Origin: Gammaproteobacteria bacterium
Lineage (GTDB): Bacteria > Pseudomonadota > Gammaproteobacteria > Competibacterales > Competibacteraceae
DNA length: 17,382 nt
Direction of reading: 5' to 3'
Assembly: GCA_020047885.1 (NCBI GenBank)
Contig: JAIFNF010000059.1
Coordinates: forward strand, 1 to 17,382
The notes under the pieces: generated by a model
What the model saw: only the letters and a program-made list of their open reading frames with translations
Told to the model about the DNA's origin: nothing
The model's database searches: none
Part shown: positions 6,818 through 15,189 of the stretch, one piece after another
Layout: each line of letters begins with the position of its first letter
Numbering within the stretch: position 1 is the first letter of the stretch
Position numbers and translations under genes: made by a program

Positions 6818-7975
6818 ATGGATATCACTCCCTATCTCAAACTGATGGTTGATAAAGAAGCGTCTGACCTGTTCTTTCATGTCGGTGCGCCAGTCAATAT
6901 CAAAATCAGCGGCGTTGTGCGACCCATCGGCAATAAAGTGCTGGGGCCGGGTCAGGTGCGCGAAATCGCTTACTCAGTGATGAAAGATGACCAAATCAAG
7001 GAGTTTGAACACGAATGGGAGCTGAACTTCGCCATTCCGTTGCAGGGAGTCGGTCGGTTCCGTTCCAATGTGTTCAAACAGCGCGGCGAAGTGTCGATGG
7101 TGATTCGCTACATCAAGGGTGAAATCCCGCAGGTCGAAGAACTGGGTCTGCCCCCGTTATTGCGGCAAATCATCATGGAAAAGCGCGGCATGATTCTGCT
7201 GGTGGGCGGCACCGGTTCCGGTAAATCGACCACCTTGGCGGCGATGATCGACCACCGGAATTCCAGTTCGCCCGGCCACATCATCACCATTGAAGACCCG
7301 ATTGAGTTCACCCACCCGCACAAGAAATCGGTGATCGCCCAGCGCGAGATCGGCATTGACACGCACAGCTATGAATTGGCGCTGCGCAGCGCCATGCGCG
7401 AAGCCCCGGATGTCATCCTGGTGGGCGAAATTCGGGAACGCGATGTGATGAAATTCGTGATGACCTTCTCCGAAACCGGCCATCTGGTGCTGTCGACGCT
7501 GCACGCCAACAACGCTAATGGCGCTCTGGAGCGTATCGTCAACTTTTTCCCCGAAGACGCCCGACCGCAGTTGCTCATGGACCTGGCGCTGAACCTCAAA
7601 GCCATTATCTCGCAACGGCTGATCCGCTCGCTGACTGGCGGGGTGGTGCCGGCGGTGGAAGTGTTGCTGAACACGCCTTACATCGCTGATTTGATTCAAA
7701 AGGGCAAAATTGACTACGTCAAAGACGCCATGGAACAGTCCACTGAATCCGGTACGCAGACTTTCGATCAGGCGCTGTTCAAGCTGTACAAGGATGGCAA
7801 GATTTCCAAGGACGAGGCCATCAAGAACGCCGATTCCAAGAACAACGTGGCCTTGCAGATCCGCCTGGCGGAAGGCATGGAGTCGGGGGGCAGCAGTAAG
7901 AAATCATCGGTGAACCTGGCCGATCTGACGCTACATGACGATGATGACGACAAGGGCGGACGGTTCGGCATTTGA
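6818..7975 (+). CDS. pilU: Type IV pilus retraction ATPase, PilU type
   Basis: Hexameric motor-type ATPase at the cytoplasmic base of the type IV pilus; PilU assists PilT in pilus retraction and twitching. Translation shows Walker A GGTGSGKST (130-138, K136), the Asp box TIEDPIEF (E159), Walker B VILVGEIRERD (E204) and the His box ETGHLVLSTLHANNA (H222, H229). GEIRERDVMKF, NFFPEDARPQLLMDLALNLKAIISQRLI and the C-terminal GTQTFDQALFKLYKDGKISKDEA fit PilU better than PilT. At 385 residues it is PilU-sized. The ATG at 6818 is preferred: AAGGAG lies 9 nt upstream, overlapping the sthA stop. An in-frame ATG at 6782 would sit inside sthA. The tail is unusually acidic (DDDDD near the C-terminus). pilT, the usual neighbour, is absent here. 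The stop overlaps the next start. Confidence 0.92.
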   Translation: MDITPYLKLMVDKEASDLFFHVGAPVNIKISGVVRPIGNKVLGPGQVREIAYSVMKDDQIKEFEHEWELNFAIPLQGVGRFRSNVFKQRGEVSMVIRYIKGEIPQVEELGLPPLLRQIIMEKRGMILLVGGTGSGKSTTLAAMIDHRNSSSPGHIITIEDPIEFTHPHKKSVIAQREIGIDTHSYELALRSAMREAPDVILVGEIRERDVMKFVMTFSETGHLVLSTLHANNANGALERIVNFFPEDARPQLLMDLALNLKAIISQRLIRSLTGGVVPAVEVLLNTPYIADLIQKGKIDYVKDAMEQSTESGTQTFDQALFKLYKDGKISKDEAIKNADSKNNVALQIRLAEGMESGGSSKKSSVNLADLTLHDDDDDKGGRFGI

Positions 7976-9135
7976 ACACTCGACTGGCTCGCCGCATGGC
8001 GGATATCGCGCCCTTTTACGTCATGGCGCTGTTGGCTCGGGCGCGGGAACTGGAGGCGGCGGGTCGTTCGATCATCCATTTGGAAATCGGCGAGCCGGAT
8101 TTTCCCACTGCTGAACCGATTATTGCCGCGGGTTGCCAGGCACTGGCAGCGGGCCGCACCCGTTACACAGCAGCGGCCGGGTTGCCGGAATTGCGTCAGG
8201 CGATCAGCGACCATTACCGGCGGCGGTATGGCGTGACGGTTCCCGCCGGGCGCATTATCGTGACGCCGGGCGCGTCCGGGGCGTTGCAATTGGCCACGGG
8301 GGTGCTGATTAACCCTGGCGACCGGGTGTTACTGGCGGATCCGGGCTATCCCTGCAACCGGCATTTCGTGCGGTGGGTGGAAGGGGTGGCGGTGGGCATT
8401 CCGGTGGGGTCGGAGGCCGGCTATCAACTGACCGCCCCACTGGTGGAACAGTACTGGGATGAACAAACGGTTGCGGTGTTGCTGGCCTCGCCGGCCAATC
8501 CCACCGGTACGGTGATTCCGCCAGATGAGCTATCCGCCATTATTACCACCGTGGAAGCGCGGGGCGGACGGGTCATTATGGACGAGATTTACCATGATCT
8601 GGTCTATGGGGCGGCGCTGCAAACGGCGCTAGCCTATTCCGACCAAACGTTTGTGGTCAACAGTTTCAGCAAGTACTACGGGATGACCGGCTGGCGACTA
8701 GGCTGGCTGGTGGCGCCGGAAGACAGCGTCGGTGCCGCAGAGAAGCTGGCGCAGAATCTGTTTCTGGCGGCCTCGACCCCGGCGCAATATGCCGCGCTGG
8801 CCGCGTTCACCCCGGATGCACTGGCGATTTTTGAAGCACGACGGCTGGTGTTTCAGGCGCGACGGGATTTCCTGCTGCCCGCCTTGCGGGACTTGGGCTT
8901 CGTGATTCCCGCCACTCCGGATGGGGCGTTCTATCTCTACGCGGATTGCAGCCGCTTCACCGACGACAGCTACGGCTTCGCATGGCGCTTGCTGGAGGAA
9001 ACGGGTGTCGCCATTACCCCTGGCATCGACTTTGGCCATCATCGACCGAACCTGCATGTCCGCTTCGCCTACACCAACGCCATCTCGCAACTGGCGGAAG
9101 GGGTGGAACGGCTCCGGGAAGCGTTGCGGGATTGA
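7972..9135 (+). CDS. Class I/II PLP-dependent aminotransferase
   Basis: Fold-type I aminotransferase using pyridoxal phosphate. Features in order are HLEIGEPDF (about 36-44), PGASGALQL, ADPGYP, the cofactor-contacting ASPANPTG (N176), MDEIYHDLVY (D204, Y207), the Schiff-base lysine in NSFSKYYGMTGWRLGW (K234) with R242, and the substrate-carboxylate arginine in HVRFAYT near the end. Length is 387 residues, usual for aspartate/alanine-type enzymes. The amino-acid substrate cannot be read from sequence. Start: TTG at 7972 overlaps the pilU stop as TTGA, which suggests translational coupling; an ATG at 7996 (residue 9) is an alternative. It converges on the aldo/keto reductase gene with only 8 nt between stops and no terminator visible. 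Confidence 0.9.
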   Translation: MNTRLARRMADIAPFYVMALLARARELEAAGRSIIHLEIGEPDFPTAEPIIAAGCQALAAGRTRYTAAAGLPELRQAISDHYRRRYGVTVPAGRIIVTPGASGALQLATGVLINPGDRVLLADPGYPCNRHFVRWVEGVAVGIPVGSEAGYQLTAPLVEQYWDEQTVAVLLASPANPTGTVIPPDELSAIITTVEARGGRVIMDEIYHDLVYGAALQTALAYSDQTFVVNSFSKYYGMTGWRLGWLVAPEDSVGAAEKLAQNLFLAASTPAQYAALAAFTPDALAIFEARRLVFQARRDFLLPALRDLGFVIPATPDGAFYLYADCSRFTDDSYGFAWRLLEETGVAITPGIDFGHHRPNLHVRFAYTNAISQLAEGVERLREALRD

Positions 9136-9143
9136 AAGCAGCG

Positions 9144-9938
9144 CTATTCCCAGTGGTTCAACACCCGTTCGGCGGCTTCAACATTCGCCCGCAAGTGTAC
9201 CGGATTCAGCGTCCCCACGATCACGCTGCTGACGCCGGGTTCCGCGAAAATGAACGCCAACGAAGCCCGCACCGGGTCGGCATCCGCCAGCGTGTCCAGA
9301 TGCCCGCTGAGTAAACCCTTTTTGATGAAGATGCCCTTACCGGCGAGGTGCGCAGCGCGAATGACCGGTAATTCCTCCCGCTGGGCAAGATTACAGGTCG
9401 CCATCACCACATCGCCGCACTCCACCGCCCGCAACCCGCCCGCGACCGTTTTACTGGACATCCCCACGGCGCGAATCAGTCCGGCTTGCTGGAGATTCCA
9501 CAGGGTCGGCAACACCTCCGCCTGCTCCAGAATGGCCCGATCATCCCCGCTGGAATGAATCAGCACCACATCCAGCGCTTCCACGCCCAGTCGTCGCAAA
9601 CTGCGCTCAACGCTGGTGCGAGTGGCGGCGGCAGTGAAGTCGAACGACGAAACGCCCGCGTGGAAGGCTTCCCCGACCTTGGTCACGATTACCCAGTCGT
9701 GCCGACAGCGCTGTAGCAGTCGACCCAGCCGTTCCTCACTTTCCCCATAGGCCGGTGCGGTGTCGAGCAGGTTAATCCCCAAATCCCAGGCTTGTTCCAG
9801 CAGCGCCAGCGCTTCCTGATCAGTGGGCAAATTGAAGGGCTGGGGGTATTTCACGCCCTGGTTACGGCCGAATTTGACCGTCCCCAGTCCCAATGGACTG
9901 ACCCGCAGGCCGGTCGATCCCAAGGGTCTCAACTCCAT
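9144..9938 (-). CDS. Aldo/keto reductase
   Basis: NAD(P)H-dependent oxidoreductase of the AKR superfamily with a TIM-barrel fold. The catalytic tetrad is visible: D59 and Y64 in LLDTAPAYGESEERLG, K87 in VTKVGE and H128 in VVLIHSSG. The N-terminus has LGSTGLRVSPLGLGTVKFG and the C-terminal cofactor region has VSSVIVGTLNPVHLRANV. At 264 residues it is shorter than many AKRs, mainly in the C-terminal loops that set substrate choice, so the substrate is unknown. ATG 9938 overlaps the end of the preceding FAD oxidoreductase gene by 10 nt (ATGGAGTTGA), which implies coupled translation as the last gene of an hldE operon. Confidence 0.9.
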   Translation of the reverse strand: MELRPLGSTGLRVSPLGLGTVKFGRNQGVKYPQPFNLPTDQEALALLEQAWDLGINLLDTAPAYGESEERLGRLLQRCRHDWVIVTKVGEAFHAGVSSFDFTAAATRTSVERSLRRLGVEALDVVLIHSSGDDRAILEQAEVLPTLWNLQQAGLIRAVGMSSKTVAGGLRAVECGDVVMATCNLAQREELPVIRAAHLAGKGIFIKKGLLSGHLDTLADADPVRASLAFIFAEPGVSSVIVGTLNPVHLRANVEAAERVLNHWE

Positions 9939-11125
9939 GTGAGGTCCTCACGATCCCAGGGGTAAAGGCCGATTTCCGGGCGTGGCCAGTCCCCCAGCAG
10001 ACTGAAATCCACTGGCTGGGGCTGTATATTCAAGGCGTTACGCAATACCGCTTCAATCTGTTCCGCCAACAACGGCGCCAGCGCGAGCTTGGTCGGCCAG
10101 GCGGCAATGACCCGACCCTCGCGAAAGACACTGAAACTGGCGGGTCGGCTGCTGCCGGGTTGATGCGCCTCAGCGCGTTGAATGGTGAACGTGGCAAATT
10201 CGACCGGGTTCCAGTCCACCCACGGCAACAGCGCCTGCAATTCGCCACGGGCGACCCGGATTTGCTCATTACGGTCGCGCTGAACGCCCGCTTCCGCCAA
10301 CCCGCCGCCGAGATACCAAATCAGTCGGCCCTGCGCGTCGTTATGGCTGGTCACGGTCAGGCGCGGGACCTCGCTGGCTCCAATACAATGCGCGTACAAC
10401 GACCCCGGAAGATTGTTGCCACGCGCCATGACCATGTGCAGAGGGCGTAATTGCTGGGTGACCCACGGCAATCCCGCATTGCCGACGCCCGCCGTGAATA
10501 CCGTGACTGAAGGCCGAATCACCACCGGCTCCCGGTCAGGATGGCGCAGCGTTAGATGATCGTCCACCGGCAAAAGGGCGGGTCCGTCATGGCGAACGAT
10601 GGCCTCCCGATAACGCTCAGCCAGCACCGTCAGCACCGAGGCGACATCGATAATCGGCTCATCCAGCCGGTACACCGTGCCCTGGAAATCGGGATGGTGC
10701 AGCACCCGCGGATCGTGATCGTCTGCCATGCCTGCCTCCGTCACCTTCTCAACCCGGCCGCGCATCAGCTTACTGGCGAAAAAAGCGGCTAACTGCGAAG
10801 TCAGAGTGTGGGTCGCCCAGAGGTATTGATGTTCCGCCAGCAGCGCTGCGCCGCGCAGATCAATATCGGCTTCGCCACGCAGACAACGCCGCCATAACGT
10901 TGGCATTCCGGCAACCGCTTCGGCGGTCTGGCCCGCCTGACCGTGCAGACCATACTTGGCTCCACCGTGAATGATGCCCTGGGCGCAAAGCGTTTGACCG
11001 GCACCGAGTCGGTCGCTTTCGATCAGCAACGCCCCGTAACCCTGCTCACGCAAACGCGCCAATAGCCACAGACCGGCCATGCCACCGCCGATAATCGCGA
11101 CATCTACGTTGAAAGCGGAACTCAT
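9929..11125 (-). CDS. FAD-dependent oxidoreductase, DAO/glycerol-3-P dehydrogenase-like
   Basis: The Rossmann FAD-binding motif VAIIGGGMAGLWLLARL (G13, G15, G18) and the acidic residue ending strand 2 (E36 in LLIES) show a DAO-type flavoprotein. GAGQTLCAQGIIHGGAKYGL after it is like the glycerol-3-phosphate dehydrogenase/glycine oxidase region next to the flavin. No transmembrane segment or signal peptide is seen, so it is probably cytosolic or peripheral. Length is 398 residues. The substrate is not identifiable. ATG 11125 overlaps the hldE stop by 4 nt (ATGA), and the 3' end overlaps the aldo/keto reductase by 10 nt. This placement hints at a job linked to sugar or heptose metabolism, but that is only inferred from position. 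Confidence 0.85.
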   Translation of the reverse strand: MSSAFNVDVAIIGGGMAGLWLLARLREQGYGALLIESDRLGAGQTLCAQGIIHGGAKYGLHGQAGQTAEAVAGMPTLWRRCLRGEADIDLRGAALLAEHQYLWATHTLTSQLAAFFASKLMRGRVEKVTEAGMADDHDPRVLHHPDFQGTVYRLDEPIIDVASVLTVLAERYREAIVRHDGPALLPVDDHLTLRHPDREPVVIRPSVTVFTAGVGNAGLPWVTQQLRPLHMVMARGNNLPGSLYAHCIGASEVPRLTVTSHNDAQGRLIWYLGGGLAEAGVQRDRNEQIRVARGELQALLPWVDWNPVEFATFTIQRAEAHQPGSSRPASFSVFREGRVIAAWPTKLALAPLLAEQIEAVLRNALNIQPQPVDFSLLGDWPRPEIGLYPWDREDLTWS

Positions 11126-12558
11126 GACGCTCCCGGTCGGTTCAGAATGCGGGTGATGGTGCTAGTGGTCGAACAGCCTTCGATGTAATCCATCACCACC
11201 ACTTGACCGCCCGCTTCCCAGACGCAGCGATTGCCGGGGATATTCGCCGGATCGTTGTCGCCGCCTTTGACCAGATAATCCGGCTTGACCGCGCAAATCA
11301 ACCGTTCCGGGGTGTCTTCATCAAACCGGACGACCCAGTCCACCGAGGATAGCCCAGCCAGCACCCGCATCCGCTGCCAGAGCGCGTGAACCGGCCGGTC
11401 AGTACCTTTGAGGCGGCGCACGGAATCGTCATTATTGACCGCAACGATCAGCCGATTGCCCAATCGCCGGGCCTGTTCCAGATACGTCACATGGCCCGCG
11501 TGCAGAATGTCGAAACAGCCATTGGTCATCACGATGGTTTCGCCATGTGCCTTAGCGTCCGCCACCGCCCGCAGCAACTGCTCTTCGTCCACCACCCCAC
11601 GCGGCGGTTCTTCATGTTCATACAGCGCCCGGCGCAATTCGGACACGGTGACGCTGGCGGTACCCAGTTTGCCCACCACAATACTGGCCGCCAGGTTGGC
11701 CAACACCGTCGCGGCGGGCAATTCCAGACCCGCCGCCAGACCCGCCGCCAAGGTGGCAATCACCGTATCGCCCGCCCCGGTCACGTCATAGACTTCACGG
11801 GCGCGGGCCGCCAGATGCAGCGGTTCGCCTTCGGCGCGTAATAAAGTGACGCCCAGTTCCCCCCGCGTAATCAGCAACGCTTCCAGTTCCAGATTCCGGC
11901 GCAGCGCCTGACCCTTGCCCACCAGTTCCGCCTCATCGCGGCAATGACCGACCACTGCTTCGAACTCGGCCAGATTCGGGGTTAGCAGCGTCGCGCCATG
12001 ATAGCGGCGGAAATCCTGACCCTTGGGATCGATCAGCACCCGCTTACCGGCAGCGCGAGCCAATTGAATATAGGGTTCAATGTCGCGCAAGGCACCCTTC
12101 TGGTAGTCAGAAAGAATGACGACATTCACCTCCGGCAGATGTGCCGCGAACCGTTCGCGGAGCATCGCCGGATCGAAGCCCGGAAAGCCGTCTTCAAAAT
12201 CCAGCCGGAGTAATTGCTGGTTGCGGCTCAACACCCGCAGTTTGGTAATCGTCGCCTGGCCGGGCTGGCGGAGCAGCTCGCACAGGATGCCCAGCCGATG
12301 CAGTTTGGTTTCCAGCACGTTCGCCGATTCATCCGCGCCAACCACACCCAACACCCGGACGTGACCGCCCAGAGTGGCAATGTTGACCGCAACGTTGGCC
12401 GCGCCGCCGGGCCGCTCCTCGATCTCTTCAACTTTGACGACCGGGACGGGGGCTTCCGGTGATACCCGGAAGGTCGGGCCGTGCCAGTAGCGATCCAGCA
12501 TGACGTCGCCGACGATGAGGACGCGAGCCTGTTCAAAATGGGGGATTTCGGGTTTCAT
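11122..12558 (-). CDS. hldE: Bifunctional D-beta-D-heptose 7-phosphate kinase / heptose 1-phosphate adenylyltransferase
   Basis: Makes heptose 1,7-bisphosphate from heptose 7-P, and later ADP-heptose from heptose 1-P, for the LPS inner core. The N-terminal ribokinase-like domain (about 1-320) has GDVMLDRYWHG, the substrate segment RPGGAANVAVN (49-59) and the catalytic VTGAGDT (D264). The C-terminal cytidylyltransferase-fold domain has TNGCFDILHAGHV (HxGH at 353-356), VNNDDSVRRLKG and the late GCSTTSTI motif. Length of 478 residues matches the fused proteobacterial form. AGG about 8 nt before ATG 12558 is the ribosome site. Upstream on the same strand lies cca. Without the intervening element the two would be 30 nt apart. 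Confidence 0.97.
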   Translation of the reverse strand: MKPEIPHFEQARVLIVGDVMLDRYWHGPTFRVSPEAPVPVVKVEEIEERPGGAANVAVNIATLGGHVRVLGVVGADESANVLETKLHRLGILCELLRQPGQATITKLRVLSRNQQLLRLDFEDGFPGFDPAMLRERFAAHLPEVNVVILSDYQKGALRDIEPYIQLARAAGKRVLIDPKGQDFRRYHGATLLTPNLAEFEAVVGHCRDEAELVGKGQALRRNLELEALLITRGELGVTLLRAEGEPLHLAARAREVYDVTGAGDTVIATLAAGLAAGLELPAATVLANLAASIVVGKLGTASVTVSELRRALYEHEEPPRGVVDEEQLLRAVADAKAHGETIVMTNGCFDILHAGHVTYLEQARRLGNRLIVAVNNDDSVRRLKGTDRPVHALWQRMRVLAGLSSVDWVVRFDEDTPERLICAVKPDYLVKGGDNDPANIPGNRCVWEAGGQVVVMDYIEGCSTTSTITRILNRPGAS

Positions 12559-12608
12559 GCGTTGCCTGGGAAATTCAAAGTGGGCTTTTTAGGTGATTGC
12601 TCATAAAA

Positions 12609-12614
12609 ACTATA
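12609..12614 (-). promoter_or_regulatory. Possible -10 box inside copy 3 facing hldE
   Basis: On the minus strand the hexamer reads TATAGT (five of six to consensus), 51 bp before the hldE ATG. No good -35 lies 16-18 bp upstream, so activity is uncertain. It would let the element supply a new promoter to hldE. Confidence 0.2.
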
Positions 12615-12643
12615 CCGAATTCGATCATCATTCCAGAAATTAG

Positions 12644-12711
12644 CCACGGAAAAACACGGAAAAACACGGAAAATTTTTTCTTTTTCTGTGTCATTCCGTG
12701 TTTTTCCGTGG
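12644..12711. repeat. Core palindrome of copy 3: three 10-bp units per arm
   Basis: The left arm (12644-12673) is CCACGGAAAA followed by two ACACGGAAAA units. The right arm (about 12681-12711) is its reverse complement with about three mismatches, giving a stem of about 30 bp. The run of A and T in the loop would follow half a stem in either direction and could act as a bidirectional terminator or an RNase III-type target; both roles are inference. Confidence 0.8.
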
Positions 12712-12736
12712 GTATCCTCTTTTCGGGGAATCACCT

Positions 12737-14008
12737 TTAGGGGTCAATAGCAGGCGGTGCAACCACCCGGTTGAAATTCCGCCGCGCCTCGGTGATCGCC
12801 GCCAGCCGTTTTCGCCGCAAGACCTCCGCCAGCGCCAGCCCGGTTAATCCCTGCGCCACCAGTGGCCGCGCCTGAACCTGCGCTGCGGCGGCATAAACCA
12901 CACGCATCAGCGTCGCCTGCGGATACTCCCGGTCGTCCAGTCCCAACCGGCCCCGAGCATCCGCCTCACACGCCAGCAGAAACTGCTCGAAGCGTTCGGG
13001 CTTGCGCAACGCATCCAGCCCGTGCAGCGTATGGAGCAGCGTTCCGGGACGCAACTCCAGCGCCCGGTGACTGTGCGTATGGTAACGGGCGGTCAAGGCA
13101 CCCAGTTCCCGGTACGGATTGGGAACCCGCAAGCGCTGGCTGAAGATGCGCACCAGCGCTGCACCGCGTTCCTCATGCCCCCGATGGCGCGGCCATTCCT
13201 CCGGCGGCGTCGTTCCCTTGCCGAAATCATGCACCAGGACGGCAAAGCGGGTCACGGCATCGGCCTTCATTCGCACCGCCTGCTCCAGCGCCAGCAGGGT
13301 ATGGCGGCCCGTGTCAATTTCCGGATGATGGGCAGCGGGTTGCGGGACGCCAAAGAGGCGATCCAGTTCCGGGAAAATCCGTGCCAGCGCCCCACACTCG
13401 CGCAGGGTTTCAATAAACTGTCCCGGTTGTGGTTCCCCCAAAGCGCGAACCGTCTCCGCCCAAACCCGTTCCGCGACCAGATGATCGACCTCCCCACTGG
13501 CGACCATGTTCCGCATCAACGCCTGGGTCTCCGGGGCCACGCGGAAGCCGAGTGGCGCATAGCGGGCGCTGAAGCGGGCTACCCGCAGAATGCGCACCGG
13601 GTCTTCGGCAAAGGCTGGCGAGACATGGCGCAGCCAGCGCTGTTCCAGATCGCGGATGCCCTGATACGGGTCAATCAACCGACCGGTGTTGTTCTGGGCC
13701 ATCGCGTTAATGGTCAGGTCGCGGCGCAATAAGTCCTCTTCCAGGGTCACGTCCGGCGCAGCGTAGACCTTGAAGCCGTGATAGCCCGGCGCGGTTTTGC
13801 GCTCGGTACGGGCGAGGGCGTATTCCTCATGAGTATCCGGGTGCAGAAAGACCGGAAAATCCTTGCCCACCGGCCGGAAGCCCTGCGCCAATAACTGGTC
13901 TGGGGTCGCGCCGACCACCACCCAGTCACGTTCGGTCACTGGCCGGGCCAATAAGGCATCGCGCACCGCGCCGCCGACTAAATAAATGTCCATGGGATCT
14001 GCGCTCAT
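12737..14008 (-). CDS. cca: Multifunctional CCA tRNA nucleotidyltransferase / HD-domain phosphohydrolase
   Basis: Adds or repairs the 3' CCA of tRNAs without a template. The gamma-type enzyme also has an HD domain with phosphatase/phosphodiesterase activity. Visible in order: [12 protein letters not shown] (GGAVRD 12-17), the metal-binding pair in TERDWVVVG (E26, D28; E. coli has Asp at the first position), [25 protein letters not shown] (95-104), [24 protein letters not shown], then the HD motif in [11 protein letters not shown] (H260, D261) with WPRHRGHE. The 423 residues are near the family norm of about 412. The start is uncertain: ATG 14008 is given, but ATG 13993 (MDIYLVGG) aligns better with E. 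coli Cca; neither has a strong ribosome site. The stop TAA doubles as part of the element's target duplication. Confidence 0.95.
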   Translation of the reverse strand: MSADPMDIYLVGGAVRDALLARPVTERDWVVVGATPDQLLAQGFRPVGKDFPVFLHPDTHEEYALARTERKTAPGYHGFKVYAAPDVTLEEDLLRRDLTINAMAQNNTGRLIDPYQGIRDLEQRWLRHVSPAFAEDPVRILRVARFSARYAPLGFRVAPETQALMRNMVASGEVDHLVAERVWAETVRALGEPQPGQFIETLRECGALARIFPELDRLFGVPQPAAHHPEIDTGRHTLLALEQAVRMKADAVTRFAVLVHDFGKGTTPPEEWPRHRGHEERGAALVRIFSQRLRVPNPYRELGALTARYHTHSHRALELRPGTLLHTLHGLDALRKPERFEQFLLACEADARGRLGLDDREYPQATLMRVVYAAAAQVQARPLVAQGLTGLALAEVLRRKRLAAITEARRNFNRVVAPPAIDP

Positions 14009-14106
14009 CGGTCAGGTTTCTCTATCAAACACGATCGCACGGGGTCGCCCGTGTACAATCCCCACCGGTTCATCAACAGTCAACCCCTTGCCAGCGAAAC
14101 GTCGGT
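14009..14106. promoter_or_regulatory. Divergent intergenic region between cca and the aminopeptidase gene
   Basis: This 98-bp gap must hold start signals for both genes. On the plus strand TACAAT (14054-14059) is a five-of-six -10 candidate 48 bp before the aminopeptidase ATG, but no good -35 sits at 16-18 bp. On the minus strand only weak candidates are seen. Confidence 0.3.
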
Positions 14107-15165
14107 ATGTTCTGGAAACTTTTCATCTTCACCGGTCTTGGACTCCTGCTGGCCGGCTGCACCGAACTGGCTTATTACCGGCAAGCCGCGGCGGGTCAGT
14201 GGGCGTTATGGCAGGTTCGTCAGCCTGTGCCGGAGGTCCTGGAGAATCCGGCGACTCCGGCCACCTTGCGGCAGCGCCTGGAAACTACTCAAGCGCTTCG
14301 AGATTTCGCCAGCGCCGAACTCGATCTACCAAACCACGGCAGCTATCAACATTATGCCGATCTGCAACGGCCCTGGGTGGTGAAAAATGTGTTCGCCGCG
14401 CCAGAACTGAGCCTGGAGCCGCGCCAGTGGTGTTTTCTGATCGTCGGCTGTCTGAGCTATCGCGGCTATTTCGACCCGGAAGCCGCGCAAGCATTGGCCG
14501 AGACGTTGCGGGCAGATGGCGATGATGTGTATGTCGCCGATATTTCCGCCTACTCCACGCTGGGCTGGTTTGATGATCCGCTGCTCAATACCTTCATTCA
14601 CTGGCCGGAAGGCCGATTGGCGGAACTGCTGTTCCACGAACTGGCTCATCAGCGGCTCTATGTGGCGAATGACACGGCGTTTAACGAAGCGTATGCGACG
14701 GCGGTGGGTCGACTCGGCGCGGAACGCTGGCTGGAACGGCAGGGTACGGTGGATGAACGCGCTGAGTATGCCGCCGATGTCCAGCGGCGCGAGCAATTTT
14801 TACAACTGACTGCGGAGACTCGTGAACAGTTGGCGGCGCTTTATGCCGATTCCCGGAGCGTCGCGGAGAAGCGGGCTGGGAAACAACGCATTCTGGCCGA
14901 ACTGCATGAGCGTTATCAGGCGCTCAAGCACCGCTGGGGCGGCTATGCCGGTTATGATCGCTGGTTCGCGCAGGATTTAAATAACGCCAAACTGGCCGGG
15001 GTCAGCACCTATCACCGGCAAGTTCCCGCCTTTCTGGCGCTGTTTGAGCAGGAAGGACGGGATTTTGCCGCGTTCCACCGGGCAGCCGAAGCGATGGGTC
15101 AATTGCCGTCGGTGGAACGGGAAGCGCAATTACTGGAGTTCAAGAACCGGTTCGGCACCCGATAA
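14107..15165 (+). CDS. Predicted lipoprotein aminopeptidase (zinc metallopeptidase, HELAH)
   Basis: The N-terminus has a short charged start, a hydrophobic stretch and a lipobox LLAGC with lipidated Cys18, so the product should be anchored in the envelope facing the periplasm. The zinc site is LLFHELAHQ (H177, E178, H181), and E194 in FNEAYATAVG is the likely third ligand. DRWFAQDLNNAKLAGVSTYH and VPAFLALFEQEGRDFAAFH near the C-terminus are typical of the proteobacterial 'predicted aminopeptidase' family (COG4324/PF10023, from memory). Length is 352 residues. The middle (about 215-275) is charged and helical in character. No biochemical role is known to me beyond the family prediction. The gene converges on sppA with a 24-nt gap containing a small CGTTAT repeat and no clear terminator. 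Confidence 0.88.
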   Translation: MFWKLFIFTGLGLLLAGCTELAYYRQAAAGQWALWQVRQPVPEVLENPATPATLRQRLETTQALRDFASAELDLPNHGSYQHYADLQRPWVVKNVFAAPELSLEPRQWCFLIVGCLSYRGYFDPEAAQALAETLRADGDDVYVADISAYSTLGWFDDPLLNTFIHWPEGRLAELLFHELAHQRLYVANDTAFNEAYATAVGRLGAERWLERQGTVDERAEYAADVQRREQFLQLTAETREQLAALYADSRSVAEKRAGKQRILAELHERYQALKHRWGGYAGYDRWFAQDLNNAKLAGVSTYHRQVPAFLALFEQEGRDFAAFHRAAEAMGQLPSVEREAQLLEFKNRFGTR

Positions 15166-15189
15166 GCCTGAATCCGTTCCTCGTTATCG

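Larger units (their letters stand above)
12592..12735 (-). mobile_element. MITE-like element, diverged copy 3 (144 bp), on the cca stop codon
   Basis: The ends are GGTGATTGCTC and GGGGAATCACC (inverted repeat GGTGATT), with a TTTA duplication at 12588-12591 and 12736-12739. The right-hand TTTA contains the cca stop codon (12737-12739, minus strand). Its sequence differs from copies 1 and 2, but the design is the same: short GG-starting inverted repeats, an A/T-rich 3-4 bp duplication, and a core of CCACGGAA/TTCCGTGG units. Read on the minus strand it has GAGGAT followed by CCCACGGAA, as in the other copies, so it is oriented with the cca-hldE direction of transcription. No coding capacity. 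Excision in silico leaves cca and hldE 30 nt apart. Confidence 0.75.

Noticed and set aside
5659..6828. Long open frame antisense to sthA (389 codons)
   Set aside because: Mirror of the sthA codon pattern with no recognisable motif or ribosome site.
12644..12711. CRISPR-like array from the repeated ACACGGAAAA units
   Set aside because: Units are 10 bp, directly abutting, without spacers, and the two sides are inverted; this is a palindrome within a mobile element.
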